From positions 2,558,001 to 2,622,000 of the forward strand of contig NZ_AP023257.1 of the NCBI RefSeq assembly GCF_016756595.1: a DNA stretch of 64,000 nt, given 5' to 3'. This document shows positions 51,386 to 60,371 of this stretch, in pieces. The position numbers and the translations under genes are program-made. The notes below the pieces were generated by a model that was not told the DNA's origin, searched no databases, and saw nothing but the letters and a program-made list of their open reading frames with translations. Each line of letters opens with the position of its first letter. The first letter of the stretch is position 1. This stretch comes from Mesorhizobium sp. L-2-11 (GTDB lineage Bacteria > Pseudomonadota > Alphaproteobacteria > Rhizobiales > Rhizobiaceae).

Positions 51386-52192
51386 CTAGCGTGCCCCGCG
51401 CAGCCTGACCACGGCACTGCGCGCCGCCAGCACCAGCACCGTGATGATGATCAGGATCACCGAGAGGGCGGCGATCGCCGGGTCGATATTGTCGCGCAGG
51501 CCCATCCACATCAGTCTGGGCAGCGTGATGGCGTTGACCGAGGTGATGAACAAAGTGACGCCGATCTCTTCCCAGGACAGCACGAAGGACAGCAGGGCGG
51601 CAGTGACGATGCCGAATTTGATGTTGGGCATGATGATGCGGGTGGCGCGCTCCCACACCGTGGCGCCGAGACCGCGCGCGGCAAGGTCGATGCGCCGGTC
51701 GAGCTGGCTGAGCGACACCAGGATCAGCACCGTTGCGAAGGGCACCGTCATCACCGCATGCGCCATGGCGACGCCGAGCCAGGTGTCGTAGCCGAAGAAC
51801 GAAGAGACGCCGGAGATCGAGGTCAGCAGGAAGTAGAGCGTGATCGCCGAGACCACCGGCGGCACCACCATCGGCAGCAGCACGAAGCCGACCAGCGCGG
51901 CGGTGAAGCGCGGCTGGAACATCCACACGCCGAGGCTGAAGCACAATGCCAGCACGGTGGAAAAGGCGCTGCTGACGACGCCGATCCTGATCGAGAGCAG
52001 GATCGAATTGATCCAGCGCGGATCCTCGATCAGCGCCCGGTAATGGCGCAGCGACAATTCGCCTGACGGCATCGCCAGCATGCGGGTCGGCGTCAGCGAC
52101 ACCGGGATGACGGCGAGCAGCGGCAGCAGCAGGAACAGCGCCACCAGTGTGGCGAGAATCAGCGAGACGGGGCCGGGGCGGTAGGTCGGCAT
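51386..52192 (-). CDS. ABC transporter permease, PotC-like
   Basis: A 268-residue inner-membrane permease of the spermidine/putrescine/Fe type with about six membrane helices. The EAA loop is visible around DLAARGLGATVWERATRIIMP. Its ATG overlaps the stop of the upstream permease (TGATG), so the two are coupled. It is the last gene of the four-gene importer read 55349 to 51386. The ligand is probably a cationic or guanidino compound, judged from the divergent enzymes. Confidence 0.87.
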   Translation of the reverse strand: MPTYRPGPVSLILATLVALFLLLPLLAVIPVSLTPTRMLAMPSGELSLRHYRALIEDPRWINSILLSIRIGVVSSAFSTVLALCFSLGVWMFQPRFTAALVGFVLLPMVVPPVVSAITLYFLLTSISGVSSFFGYDTWLGVAMAHAVMTVPFATVLILVSLSQLDRRIDLAARGLGATVWERATRIIMPNIKFGIVTAALLSFVLSWEEIGVTLFITSVNAITLPRLMWMGLRDNIDPAIAALSVILIIITVLVLAARSAVVRLRGAR

Positions 52193-53025
52193 CAGATCAG
52201 CTGCTTCGGTCTGACATAGCGGAACAGCAGCGCCATCAGCGCGCCGACGAACAGCACCAGCACGACGCTGATCGCCGCCCCCAGCCCCCAATCCGGGCTC
52301 TGGAAGATGCGCAGATAGATCAGCTCGGCGACCATCACGCTGCGGCCGCCGCCGAGGATCGCCGGCGTCACGAAGAAGCCGAGCGAAAACACGAAGACGA
52401 TGAGCGCCGAGCCGATGATGCCGGAGCGGGTCATCGGCACGAACACCGACCAGAAGGTGCGCATGCGGGTGGAGCCGAGCCCGCGCGCCGCCAGCAGCAC
52501 GCGGTCGTCGAGGCTGCGCATCGAAGTCGCCAGTGGAAACACGGCGAAAGGAATGAGGAAATGCGTCATGCCGACGATGACGCCGAATTCGTTGCGCACC
52601 AGCGTCAGCGGTTCCGAGATGAAGCCGATCGCCTGCAGCCAGGTGTTGAACAGGCCGCGATTGGAAAGCAGCGCCACCCAGCCGAAGGCGCGCGTCAGCA
52701 CCGAGATCCAGAACGGCACCAGGATGCAGAACTCGGCGATCACGCGCTGCGCCGGCGTGCCGCGCACCCACACCACAGTGATGGCGTAGGCGGCGGCAAC
52801 CGAAACAATTGTGACGATCGCAGCGATGCGCAGCGTGCGGACAAACACCGACTGCACCAGTGGGTCGCTGAGCAGCGTGCCATATTGCCCGAGCCCCGGC
52901 TCGGGCAGGGTGAAGCTCCAGTTGACGACGCCGAAGAATGGCCAGGCATAGGCGGCGCCAAGGAACAGCAGCAGCGGCGCCATCAACAGCGCCGCACCCA
53001 TCCTGTCGGAGAGATATGCTTTCAT
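52192..53025 (-). CDS. ABC transporter permease, PotB-like
   Basis: A 277-residue permease with six predicted helices. The EAA loop is VLLAARGLGSTRMRTFWSVF. It pairs with the PotC-like permease. It begins 24 bases after the binding-protein gene. Confidence 0.87.
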   Translation of the reverse strand: MKAYLSDRMGAALLMAPLLLFLGAAYAWPFFGVVNWSFTLPEPGLGQYGTLLSDPLVQSVFVRTLRIAAIVTIVSVAAAYAITVVWVRGTPAQRVIAEFCILVPFWISVLTRAFGWVALLSNRGLFNTWLQAIGFISEPLTLVRNEFGVIVGMTHFLIPFAVFPLATSMRSLDDRVLLAARGLGSTRMRTFWSVFVPMTRSGIIGSALIVFVFSLGFFVTPAILGGGRSVMVAELIYLRIFQSPDWGLGAAISVVLVLFVGALMALLFRYVRPKQLI

Positions 53026-53049
53026 CTCGGCTCCGGTTATCCCGGTCTG

Positions 53050-54180
53050 TCAGGCGGAGATGATCTTCGTGTATTCGTCGAGTGCGGCCCCGTAGTTCTT
53101 GGCGTACCACTCCATGTCGAGCGGGATCTGCTTCTTCATGTTTTCGGGGTCGACCGGGTTGATGCGCTTCTTGTCGGCGGGGATCAGCGCGTCGGTGGCC
53201 GGATTGGCCGGGCCCTGGCCGAGCTTGTCGAACATGATCAGCTGTTTTTGCGGATCCTGGGCGCTGGCGATGAACTTCATCGCCGCGTCCTTGCCGCCGG
53301 GATTGCCCTTGAGCACGGCGAGCGCGCCGGGCGAGATCAGGCCCTGGTCCCAGATGAACTTGATCTTGCCGCCGGAATCCTGCTCGATCAGCGAGGCGCG
53401 CGTCGACCAGACGATGGCCATCGAAGCCTCGCCGTCGAGCAGCACGCTCTGGCTTTCGGCGCCGCCGCCCCAATAGGCAACGACATTCTCCTTAAAGGCG
53501 GCGATCTTGTCATGCGCGCGCTTGAGGTCGAGCGGGTAGAGCGAGGCCGGCGCAATGCCGTCGGCGAGCAGTGCCGCTTCCCAGCTCGACACGCCCCATT
53601 TGTAGAGCGAGCGCTTGCCGGGGAATTTCGTCACGTCGAAGAAGTCGGCCATGCCGGTCGGTGCCTGGCTGCCGAATTTCTCGGAATCATAGGCGATGAT
53701 ATAGGAGAAGAAGTAGGTCGAGGCGGCGTGTTCCCAGCCGAAGCCAGGCCGCATCTTGTTCTTGTCGACGATCGAATAGTCGATCGGCTCGAGCATGCCT
53801 TGGGCACCGAGCGTGATCGCCGAGAACGGGTCGACGTCGACCAGGTCCCAGGTCGGAGCGCCGCTCTTGAACTGCGCGGCGATCGCGCCCTCGGTCGGAC
53901 CGGAGCCGTCCATCTTGACGGTGATGCCGGTCTCCTTGGTGAAGGCCTGGCCATAGGCCGCGTCATAGGCGGTGATGGCGTCGCCGCCCCAGTTGACCAG
54001 CACCAGTTCCTTGGCTTGCGCGGAGGCGCCGGTCGAGCGCAGCAGCATCGGCGTCCCGGCCAGCACGAGCGCAGCCAGCTGCGTAAACTGCCGACGCGAG
54101 ATCTCGCCGCGCACCGCCCTGGCGGACAGCGTCTCGATGGAGTGTTTCCTGGTTTCGCTCATCTCTGAATTGTTTGTCAT
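53050..54180 (-). CDS. ABC transporter substrate-binding protein, PotD-like, Tat-type signal
   Basis: A 376-residue binding protein of the spermidine/putrescine (SBP_bac) family. The N-terminus contains EISRRQFTQLAALVLAGTP, a twin-arginine motif followed by a hydrophobic stretch, with cleavage near ASAQA, so export through Tat is likely. The start at 54180 follows AAGGGGA; upstream in-frame sequence to 54309 is not needed. Mature domain: LVLVNWGGDAITAYDAAYGQ. No polyamine-site residues can be firmly assigned, so the ligand is open. Confidence 0.87.
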   Translation of the reverse strand: MTNNSEMSETRKHSIETLSARAVRGEISRRQFTQLAALVLAGTPMLLRSTGASAQAKELVLVNWGGDAITAYDAAYGQAFTKETGITVKMDGSGPTEGAIAAQFKSGAPTWDLVDVDPFSAITLGAQGMLEPIDYSIVDKNKMRPGFGWEHAASTYFFSYIIAYDSEKFGSQAPTGMADFFDVTKFPGKRSLYKWGVSSWEAALLADGIAPASLYPLDLKRAHDKIAAFKENVVAYWGGGAESQSVLLDGEASMAIVWSTRASLIEQDSGGKIKFIWDQGLISPGALAVLKGNPGGKDAAMKFIASAQDPQKQLIMFDKLGQGPANPATDALIPADKKRINPVDPENMKKQIPLDMEWYAKNYGAALDEYTKIISA

Positions 54181-54254
54181 GTCAGTTCCCCTTTTGTGTC
54201 GTTGATATTTCACGAAGGCCAGACTGGCGAATTTCAGCTTCGCCACCCCGATCG

Positions 54255-55349
54255 TCATTGTCCTCCCTCCGGAAGGAGGAAACCTTTTTCCGCCGGCCAT
54301 GTCAGCCATACGGAATTGCCCTTGCTGAGTGCCAAAGCGGCGACCTCGTTCGGCACCGAAACCGTCAGCTTGGCACCTTGGCGCGTGGTGAGATCGAGCC
54401 GCGTCGCAGCGCCGAGATAGGTCGAGGCGACCGCAGTCGCGGCGATGCCGTTCTCGCCGGCTGTCGCTTCGGGGGCGATCGACATGTATTCGGGCCGGAT
54501 CGCCAGGATGGCGTTGCCGCCGACGGCGCTTGCATTGCCGCGCAGGGTGATGGTGCGGTCTTCACACAGGCCGGTGGCGCCGTTGTCGGCGTTGCGCACG
54601 CCCTTCAGCGGCAGCATGTTGATCTCGCCGAGGAACTCGGCGACGAAGCGGTTGGCCGGACGATCGTAGACCTCGTCAGGCGCGCCGACCTGCAGCAACT
54701 TGCCGTGGTTGAAGATGGCGACGCGCGACGACAACGCCAGCGCCTCGCTCTGATCATGGGTGACGAAGACGAAGGTCGTGCCGGTTTCCTGGTGCAGCCG
54801 CTTCATCTCGGCCTGCATCTGGCCGCGCAAGCCCTTGTCAAGCGCCGAGAACGGCTCGTCGAGCAAAAGCACGCCCGGCTCGAACACCAGTGCACGGGCC
54901 AGCGCCACGCGCTGCTGCTGGCCGCCGGACAATTGCGACGGCAGTTTCTTCTCGTGGCCCTTCAGCCCGACGCGCTCGACCATCTCGCTGACGCGACGCT
55001 TGATCTCGGCCGCCGACTTCTTGCGCACCTTGAGCGGGAAGGCGATGTTGGCCTCGACGCTCATATGCGGGAACAGGGCATAGCCCTGGAACACCATGCC
55101 GGCGGCGCGCTGCTCGGCCGGCCGCTCGGTGATATCGACGCCGTCGCTGTAAAGGCGGCCGTCGGTCGGCTGCACGAAACCGGCAAGGATCATCAGGAAG
55201 GTGGTCTTGCCCGAACCCGACGGCCCGAGCAGGGTCAGGAACTCGCCGCGGCCGATATCGAGCGTCAGATCGTCCAGCGCACGGAACGAGCCGAAGCTCT
55301 TGCCGATCCCGATTGCCTTGATCTCTGCGGCACGGCCGGGTTGCTGCAT
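54255..55349 (-). CDS. ABC transporter ATP-binding protein, PotA-like
   Basis: A 364-residue ATPase with a C-terminal TOBE domain. Walker A GPSGSGKTT (42-50), Q-loop VFQGYALFPH, signature LSGGQ (140-144), Walker B LLLDEP (161-166), H-loop VTHDQSEAL. First gene of the importer operon, transcribed towards decreasing coordinates. A pair of palindromes separates it from the LysR gene on the same strand. Confidence 0.88.
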   Translation of the reverse strand: MQQPGRAAEIKAIGIGKSFGSFRALDDLTLDIGRGEFLTLLGPSGSGKTTFLMILAGFVQPTDGRLYSDGVDITERPAEQRAAGMVFQGYALFPHMSVEANIAFPLKVRKKSAAEIKRRVSEMVERVGLKGHEKKLPSQLSGGQQQRVALARALVFEPGVLLLDEPFSALDKGLRGQMQAEMKRLHQETGTTFVFVTHDQSEALALSSRVAIFNHGKLLQVGAPDEVYDRPANRFVAEFLGEINMLPLKGVRNADNGATGLCEDRTITLRGNASAVGGNAILAIRPEYMSIAPEATAGENGIAATAVASTYLGAATRLDLTTRQGAKLTVSVPNEVAALALSKGNSVWLTWPAEKGFLLPEGGQ

Positions 55350-55446
55350 CCTGCCTTGTCCTCAATGCTGATTGAAATCGTAGGCAGGGCGGCGGCTCAC
55401 CGCAACCGAATAGTTTTCGCCTGACCGGCAAATTTGATTCATCTAT

Positions 55447-55605
55447 GGCGCCAATCTCCCCCCTTGAGGGGGAGATGGCCGCAAAGCGGCCAGAGGGGGT
55501 CGGTCCGACTGGGTTCGGCTTGCTGCTGAGATGGAGGTTGGCGCTTTACGCGCGGCGACCCCCTCTGTCGCCTTCGGCGACATCTCCCCCTCAAGGGGGA
55601 GATTA
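55447..55605. repeat. Two inward-facing RIME-like palindromes
   Basis: CAATCTCCCCCCTTGAGGGGGAGATGGCCGCAAAGCGGCCAGAGGGGG (55450-55497) and the mirrored GACCCCCTCTGTCGCCTTCGGCGACATCTCCCCCTCAAGGGGGAGATTAG (55557-55606). Both arms keep inner small hairpins with compensatory-looking differences (GGCCGC/GCGGCC and GTCGCC/GGCGAC). This is the best-preserved full RIME-type element in the window. Confidence 0.75.
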
Positions 55606-56487
55606 GCTAATCTCTGACAGCTTCGACCTTAACCACCCCCCGAACGCCTCCAGCACCGGGTGGTTCGCCTTGGCATGCTCTGACACCAGAAAGTACGAGC
55701 GTGGCGAACTGATTGCGATGTCGAAGGGGCGCACCAGCCGGCCTTCGCTCAGCGCCCGGCGGCTGGTCAGCTCGTCGCCCATGGCGATGCCCTGGCCGGC
55801 GATGGCGGCCGAAAAAACCAGGTTCATGTCGGAAAAGAAGATGCCGCCCTCGGTGTCGGGATTCTCGACCTTCGACAGCGCCAGCCAGCGCGCCCAGTCC
55901 TCGGTGTCGCCGAGATGCAGGAGATTGGCGCGCAGCACGTCGGCCGGCCTGGAAAAGCCGCCGATCTTGTTGAGCAGCGTCGGACTGCACAGCGGCGTGA
56001 AGGAGATCTCGCACAACAGCTCGACCGCCCGGTTCGGCCAGTTGCCGACGCCGAAGGCGATGAAGGCGTCGGCGTCGGCATTGCTGACGTCGTCCAGCCG
56101 CCGCGGCGTCAGGATGCGCAGGGCGACATCGGGGTACATCTGCCGGAATTCGCCGATGTGCGTGCACAGGAACAGTGACGCGAAGCCCGGCGTGCAGCTG
56201 ACGCTGAACGAGCCGCCGACGCCGGTGCCGGCATGGCGCGTTACCGCATCGCCGAGCACCGTCAGCGCTTTGCGCACGTCGCTGGCATAGCGCTGGCCGC
56301 GCGGCGTCAGCGCCACGCCCTTGCCGATGCGCTCGAGCAGGTCGAAGCCGAGATCGCGCTCGAGCAGGCGAAGCTGGTGGCTGACCGCGCTGCGGGTCAG
56401 ATGCAGTTCGTCGGCGGCGCGCCAGACGCTGCCGTGGCGGGCGAAACTGTCGAGGGCGCGCAGCGCCTGCGTCGAGGGAATTCTCAA
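55603..56487 (-). CDS. LysR-family transcriptional regulator (GcvA-like)
   Basis: A 294-residue LysR protein. Winged helix ALDSFARHGSVWRAADELH with recognition helix LTRSAVSHQLRLLERDLG (about 11-60). Effector domain begins GSFSVSCTPGFASLFL, typical of the GcvA branch. It is divergent from the M20 amidohydrolase with a gap of about 87 bp, and upstream on the same strand as the importer, so it probably regulates both. Its last codons overlap the palindromic repeat. Confidence 0.88.
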   Translation of the reverse strand: MRIPSTQALRALDSFARHGSVWRAADELHLTRSAVSHQLRLLERDLGFDLLERIGKGVALTPRGQRYASDVRKALTVLGDAVTRHAGTGVGGSFSVSCTPGFASLFLCTHIGEFRQMYPDVALRILTPRRLDDVSNADADAFIAFGVGNWPNRAVELLCEISFTPLCSPTLLNKIGGFSRPADVLRANLLHLGDTEDWARWLALSKVENPDTEGGIFFSDMNLVFSAAIAGQGIAMGDELTSRRALSEGRLVRPFDIAISSPRSYFLVSEHAKANHPVLEAFGGWLRSKLSEIS

Positions 56488-56574
56488 GAGGTGAACCGAA
56501 TTTGCATGAGCCGGGAAAACATATCACTTTTTGGCGAAGCGCTTCACTGCTTTCTTTGACCGATGGAGGATCCT

Positions 56575-58158
56575 GTGACGAACTCGGCTCAAGCGACCGC
56601 GCTTGCCTGTCTGGACGACATCCAGCTGTCGCTGTCGGCATGGACGCGGACGATCTTCGATTTCGGCGAGACCGCCTGGCGCGAATACCAGTCGGCCGCC
56701 TGGTATGTCGAGCGTCTGAAGCATGAGGGTTTTTCGGTCGAGGAAGGCTCCGGCGGGATGCCGACCGCCTTTTGCGCCCACTGGACCAACGGCGCCGGGC
56801 CGACGATCGGCATGTATGCAGAGTATGACGCGGTACCCGGCAATTGCCAGGACGCGGCGACCGTCAAACGACCGCGTCCGGGTCTAGGTGCTGAGGCCGG
56901 CGGCCACACCGATCCGCATTCCGGGCTCGGCATTGCCAGCCTCGGCGGGCTTTTGGCGACCAAGGCGGCGATGCAGCGCCACGGCCTACCGGGGACGCTG
57001 CGCTTTACCGGCGAGCCGGCGGAGAAGGTGCGGGGGTCGAAGCCGATCCATGCCGCAAAAGGCTACTACGATGGCCTTGCTGGCATGATCTCCTTCCATC
57101 CCTTTTACATGCTGCCGCTCTGCAACACGGCGCGCTGGGATACGCATTGCGGCGCAGCCTATGCGATGATTTATCGCTTTGTCTGCGACGAACCCGAAAA
57201 TTGGGTTCGCGCAAACCATGGCGCGCCGATCCCGCAGGCGCATTCGGCGGTCAGGGCGCCCGGCGCCAACGACGCACTTGTCATGATGTACATGGCGTCC
57301 AAGGCGCTGCGCGATTCCATGCTGCCGCATCAGGGCGGCTGGTCGATCAGCGAGGCGATCCTGACCGCAGGGCAGGCGACCGCCGACAATCTGGCAGCGG
57401 GTCTGGCCGAGATCCAGTACATGATCCGCGTGCCGACGATTGCCATGGCCGAGCAGGTCACCGCCTTGCTCGACCGCAATGCCGAAGCCGCCGCCAAAAT
57501 GAGCGGCTGCCGCCATGAGCGGCACTGGGTGTCGAAGTCGCGGCCGGGGCTCGCCAATCATGCCATGGCTGACATTGCCTACGAGGCGCTGTCGACGGTT
57601 GGGCCGCCGCGCTGGGACGAGACGGCCAAGGCGATCGCCCGCGAAGTCCAGGTCAATGCCGGCGGCGCGGCGACCGACGAGCCGTTCATCGCCGAGATGG
57701 AGCAGCTGATTGCGCCTGAGGAGGCGGAGGCGTTGCTGCGCCGCGACTTGCCGCCGTCGCAGCTGAATTCGACCTCCGACGATTACACCGACATGTCTTG
57801 GCACGCGCCGACGGCGCGGTTCTACGTCGCCCGGCCGGCGCTGCGTTGCGAGAGTGGCCACGCCTACCCGTCCTGGGCGATGAACGCGCTGGGCGGCATT
57901 TCCGCCACCATCGATCCGATGGTTGCCTGCGCGTCGAAGACGATTGCGTTGGCAGCCCTTCACCTGCTGGAAGACAAGGCGGCCCGCGACGTGGCGATGG
58001 ACGAATTCGTCGCCCGCACCGGCGGCGGCATTGGTGGCAGCAATTGGCTGGCGCCGCTCTGCGACTACGAACCGCCGATCCATTTCCGCTGGCCGGAATA
58101 TGTCATCACCCCGCGCGGACGGGACTGGTGGATACCAAGCAACCCGCAAGCCGCGTGA
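56575..58158 (+). CDS. M20-family amidohydrolase (AbgB-like)
   Basis: A 527-residue zinc/manganese amidohydrolase. Metal-site pieces: GMYAEYDAVPGN (about 81-92), GGHTDPHSGLG (about 110-120), TGEPAEK (about 145-151) and a late histidine in the GHAYPSW region. It resembles AbgB, which cleaves amide-linked amino acids. The GTG at 56575 is preferred, since GGAGGA at 56565-56570 lies just ahead; the ATG at 56563 overlaps that site. The amidinotransferase-like gene starts 24 bases downstream. The pair probably degrades the substrate imported by the neighbouring ABC system. Confidence 0.82.
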   Translation: MTNSAQATALACLDDIQLSLSAWTRTIFDFGETAWREYQSAAWYVERLKHEGFSVEEGSGGMPTAFCAHWTNGAGPTIGMYAEYDAVPGNCQDAATVKRPRPGLGAEAGGHTDPHSGLGIASLGGLLATKAAMQRHGLPGTLRFTGEPAEKVRGSKPIHAAKGYYDGLAGMISFHPFYMLPLCNTARWDTHCGAAYAMIYRFVCDEPENWVRANHGAPIPQAHSAVRAPGANDALVMMYMASKALRDSMLPHQGGWSISEAILTAGQATADNLAAGLAEIQYMIRVPTIAMAEQVTALLDRNAEAAAKMSGCRHERHWVSKSRPGLANHAMADIAYEALSTVGPPRWDETAKAIAREVQVNAGGAATDEPFIAEMEQLIAPEEAEALLRRDLPPSQLNSTSDDYTDMSWHAPTARFYVARPALRCESGHAYPSWAMNALGGISATIDPMVACASKTIALAALHLLEDKAARDVAMDEFVARTGGGIGGSNWLAPLCDYEPPIHFRWPEYVITPRGRDWWIPSNPQAA

Positions 58159-58182
58159 TCACTCGAAGCCAGGAGAAATCCC

Positions 58183-59115
58183 ATGACCGTCCATGACCGC
58201 ATCGTAGCAGAACCGTTTTCATTGCAGCGCCGCAACCCGGCCGGCGGCACCAGGCCATTGACCGCCTGGGGCTTTGCCAACGAGACCGACGTCCTGACCG
58301 ACGTGCTGCTCGGTTCGCCGAATTTCCTGCGCCATCTCTCGACCAGCTCGCTGTCGCGCAAGCATCTGCGCGAGGCGCCGTGCAACGTCCAGATCGCGCA
58401 GGCGCAGCACAAGGACCTGGTCGCCGCTTATGAGCATTTCGGCGTCAACATCCACTGGCACGAGCCGACGCCGGAGCTGCCGATGCAGGTCTATTCGCGC
58501 GATTCCAGCGTCATGACGCCGTATGGCGCCATCATCACCGCGATGTCCCAGTGGTGGCGGCGCGGCGAGAACTATGCGGCTATCCGCACCTATGAGACGC
58601 TCGGCATTCCGATCTACGACATGGTCACCGCGGGCACTTTCGAGGGCGGCGACTTCAACGTCATCGAGGACGGCGTGGTGCTGATCGGCTGTGGCGGCGC
58701 CCGCACCCAGGAGGAGGGCGCGCGCCAGGTCCAGGCCTGGTTCGACAAGGAGGGCTGGGAAACCCGCATCGCCTTCATCGACGAATATTATGTCCATATC
58801 GATCTGATGGTGGTGCCGATCGCCGAGAAACTGACCGCTGTCTGCCTCGCCTGCACCGAGCCGGGCATCGTCGACTGGCTGAAGGGCAAGGGCCACGAGA
58901 TCATCGACGTGCCGTTCCAGGACACGATGGCGCTCGGCTGCAACTTCATGTCGCTGGGCAAGGACAGGGTGATCGCGCCGACATCCAGCCAGACGCTGAT
59001 CGGCCAGCTCAAGGCGCGCGGCTTCGAGGTGGCGGCGGTCGACATGAGCGAGATCTCGAAGACTGGCGGCGGCATCCACTGCATGGCGCAGGCGCTGAAG
59101 CGTGTGCCGGGCTGA
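58183..59115 (+). CDS. Amidinotransferase/arginine-deiminase superfamily enzyme (DDAH-like)
   Basis: A 310-residue guanidino-group-modifying enzyme with a pentein fold. Catalytic set visible: D107 in YSRDSSV, E154-GGD157 in TFEGGDFNV, H205-x-D207 in YVHIDLMV and C300 in GGGIHCMAQAL. This supports hydrolysis or transfer at a guanidinium carbon, as in dimethylargininase, arginine deiminase or amidinotransferases. AGGAGAAAT precedes the ATG. It follows the M20 gene, suggesting a two-step route: amide cleavage, then attack on the guanidino group, or the reverse. The exact substrate is unknown. Confidence 0.85.
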   Translation: MTVHDRIVAEPFSLQRRNPAGGTRPLTAWGFANETDVLTDVLLGSPNFLRHLSTSSLSRKHLREAPCNVQIAQAQHKDLVAAYEHFGVNIHWHEPTPELPMQVYSRDSSVMTPYGAIITAMSQWWRRGENYAAIRTYETLGIPIYDMVTAGTFEGGDFNVIEDGVVLIGCGGARTQEEGARQVQAWFDKEGWETRIAFIDEYYVHIDLMVVPIAEKLTAVCLACTEPGIVDWLKGKGHEIIDVPFQDTMALGCNFMSLGKDRVIAPTSSQTLIGQLKARGFEVAAVDMSEISKTGGGIHCMAQALKRVPG

Positions 59116-59526
59116 GGGGCCGGCAACCCGTTCGCCTGCGCCGAAACCGTAGATTTCCAAGAGTTCGTGAGGTACAAGATGTAAATCAGTGCTCCGTCGC
59201 CCCGGCCGGATCCTTGCCGGGAGACGTTACGCGGAATCCATGGCTGCGCCGAGCAGATGAAATGCCGGGCAACTAGCGGTCGGTTATGAACGAGGCATTC
59301 AGGTGAGAAGGCCATTGTCGCTTGCGGTTAGGCTAAGACGACCACCAGTGAATGCTGCAACCCCGGGTGGCGCGGGCATCGTGTCCGACATTGATGGAAA
59401 AAATTGCGATTCTGCTTTGACTGCGACAGCCGACGTGCTCGAGCTGGCCGGACAGTCTGTTCTGTCAGCGTACCAGGCTCGTCGCGCCGAGCGTGACCGG
59501 ATGCCACGCTGTAAGGCGGCCTAGGC
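59116..59526. other. Intergenic region before the polysaccharide-export genes
   Basis: The 411 bases hold no gene I can support. A 73-codon frame (59303-59524) ends two bases before the permease GTG but lacks a convincing start or family resemblance. The region marks the boundary between the catabolic cluster and the surface-polysaccharide genes. Confidence 0.4.
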
Positions 59527-60360
59527 GTGAGAGAAACGCGCATTCGAGTCCATGCAGGATGGGAGTGGATCGACTGGCGCGAACTGTGGCAATCACGCGA
59601 TCTTGTCATGCTGCTCGTACGCCGCGACCTCGTCACCAAATACGCTCAGACGATGCTAGGGCCGCTTTGGTTCGTCATCCAGCCGATTGTGATGGCAATC
59701 GTCCTGTCGGTCGCCATAAACAGCGGTGCCGGTGTCACGACAGAAGGCGTCCCGCCGTTTCTCTTCAATCTCTGCAGCCTCGCGCCTTGGTTTTATTTCT
59801 CTCAGACCTTCGCCTCGGTCGGGGCCACCTTCGTCAACAACGCCAACCTGTTCCAAAAGGTCTATTTTCCTCGCAGCTCAGTTCCCTTGGCCGTGGGTCT
59901 GTCGAATCTGGTCGCACTGGCCATTCAGACGAGCCTTTTCTTAATTGTTCTAGTCGCTTACCACGTCAGCGGGGTGTGGACATCGCCCTCCTGGCGGATC
60001 GTCCTCATTCCTGTCCTATTCATCGAACTCGTCGTTTTCACGCTGGGGGCAGGTCTTTGCGTGGCCTCGCTTGCGGCACGCTATCGTGATCTCGTCCACG
60101 CCATGCAATACGTGCTCCTGATCGCCATGTTCGCCTCATTGGTATTCGTGCCGTTGTCTAACCTCCCGACTCACCTTCGCTGGCTCCCCTGGTTCAATCC
60201 CCTTGCGGTGATCATCGAGAGCATGAGGTCGCTCGCACTTAATACCTCAGGGGTAACGGCAATTCAGTCGGTCGTGTCAGTAGCGATCAGCGTAGGCCTG
60301 TTCCTGCTAGGGCTTCTCGCCTTCGAGAGAGCGTCCCGGACTGCAGTCGATTTGGCCTAA
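59527..60360 (+). CDS. wzm: Polysaccharide ABC exporter, membrane subunit (Wzm-like)
   Basis: A 277-residue ABC-2 type permease. The N-terminal amphipathic part WIDWRELWQSRDLVMLLVRR is followed by YAQTMLGPLWFVIQP, a signature of O-antigen/capsule exporters, and six hydrophobic segments. It starts with GTG at 59527; the ribosome site is weak. The ATPase gene begins 11 bases after its stop. Together they flip a lipid-linked glycan across the inner membrane. Confidence 0.9.
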   Translation: MRETRIRVHAGWEWIDWRELWQSRDLVMLLVRRDLVTKYAQTMLGPLWFVIQPIVMAIVLSVAINSGAGVTTEGVPPFLFNLCSLAPWFYFSQTFASVGATFVNNANLFQKVYFPRSSVPLAVGLSNLVALAIQTSLFLIVLVAYHVSGVWTSPSWRIVLIPVLFIELVVFTLGAGLCVASLAARYRDLVHAMQYVLLIAMFASLVFVPLSNLPTHLRWLPWFNPLAVIIESMRSLALNTSGVTAIQSVVSVAISVGLFLLGLLAFERASRTAVDLA

Positions 60361-60371
60361 TCGGAACATCC

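Noticed and set aside
51386..53473. 695-codon continuous minus-strand frame
   Set aside because: It fuses the PotC-like protein with out-of-frame translation of PotB and part of PotD; the real starts and overlaps define separate genes.
59303..59524. 73-codon frame just before the wzm gene
   Set aside because: Its closeness to the permease start is suggestive, but it has no ribosome site, domain or hydrophobic pattern.
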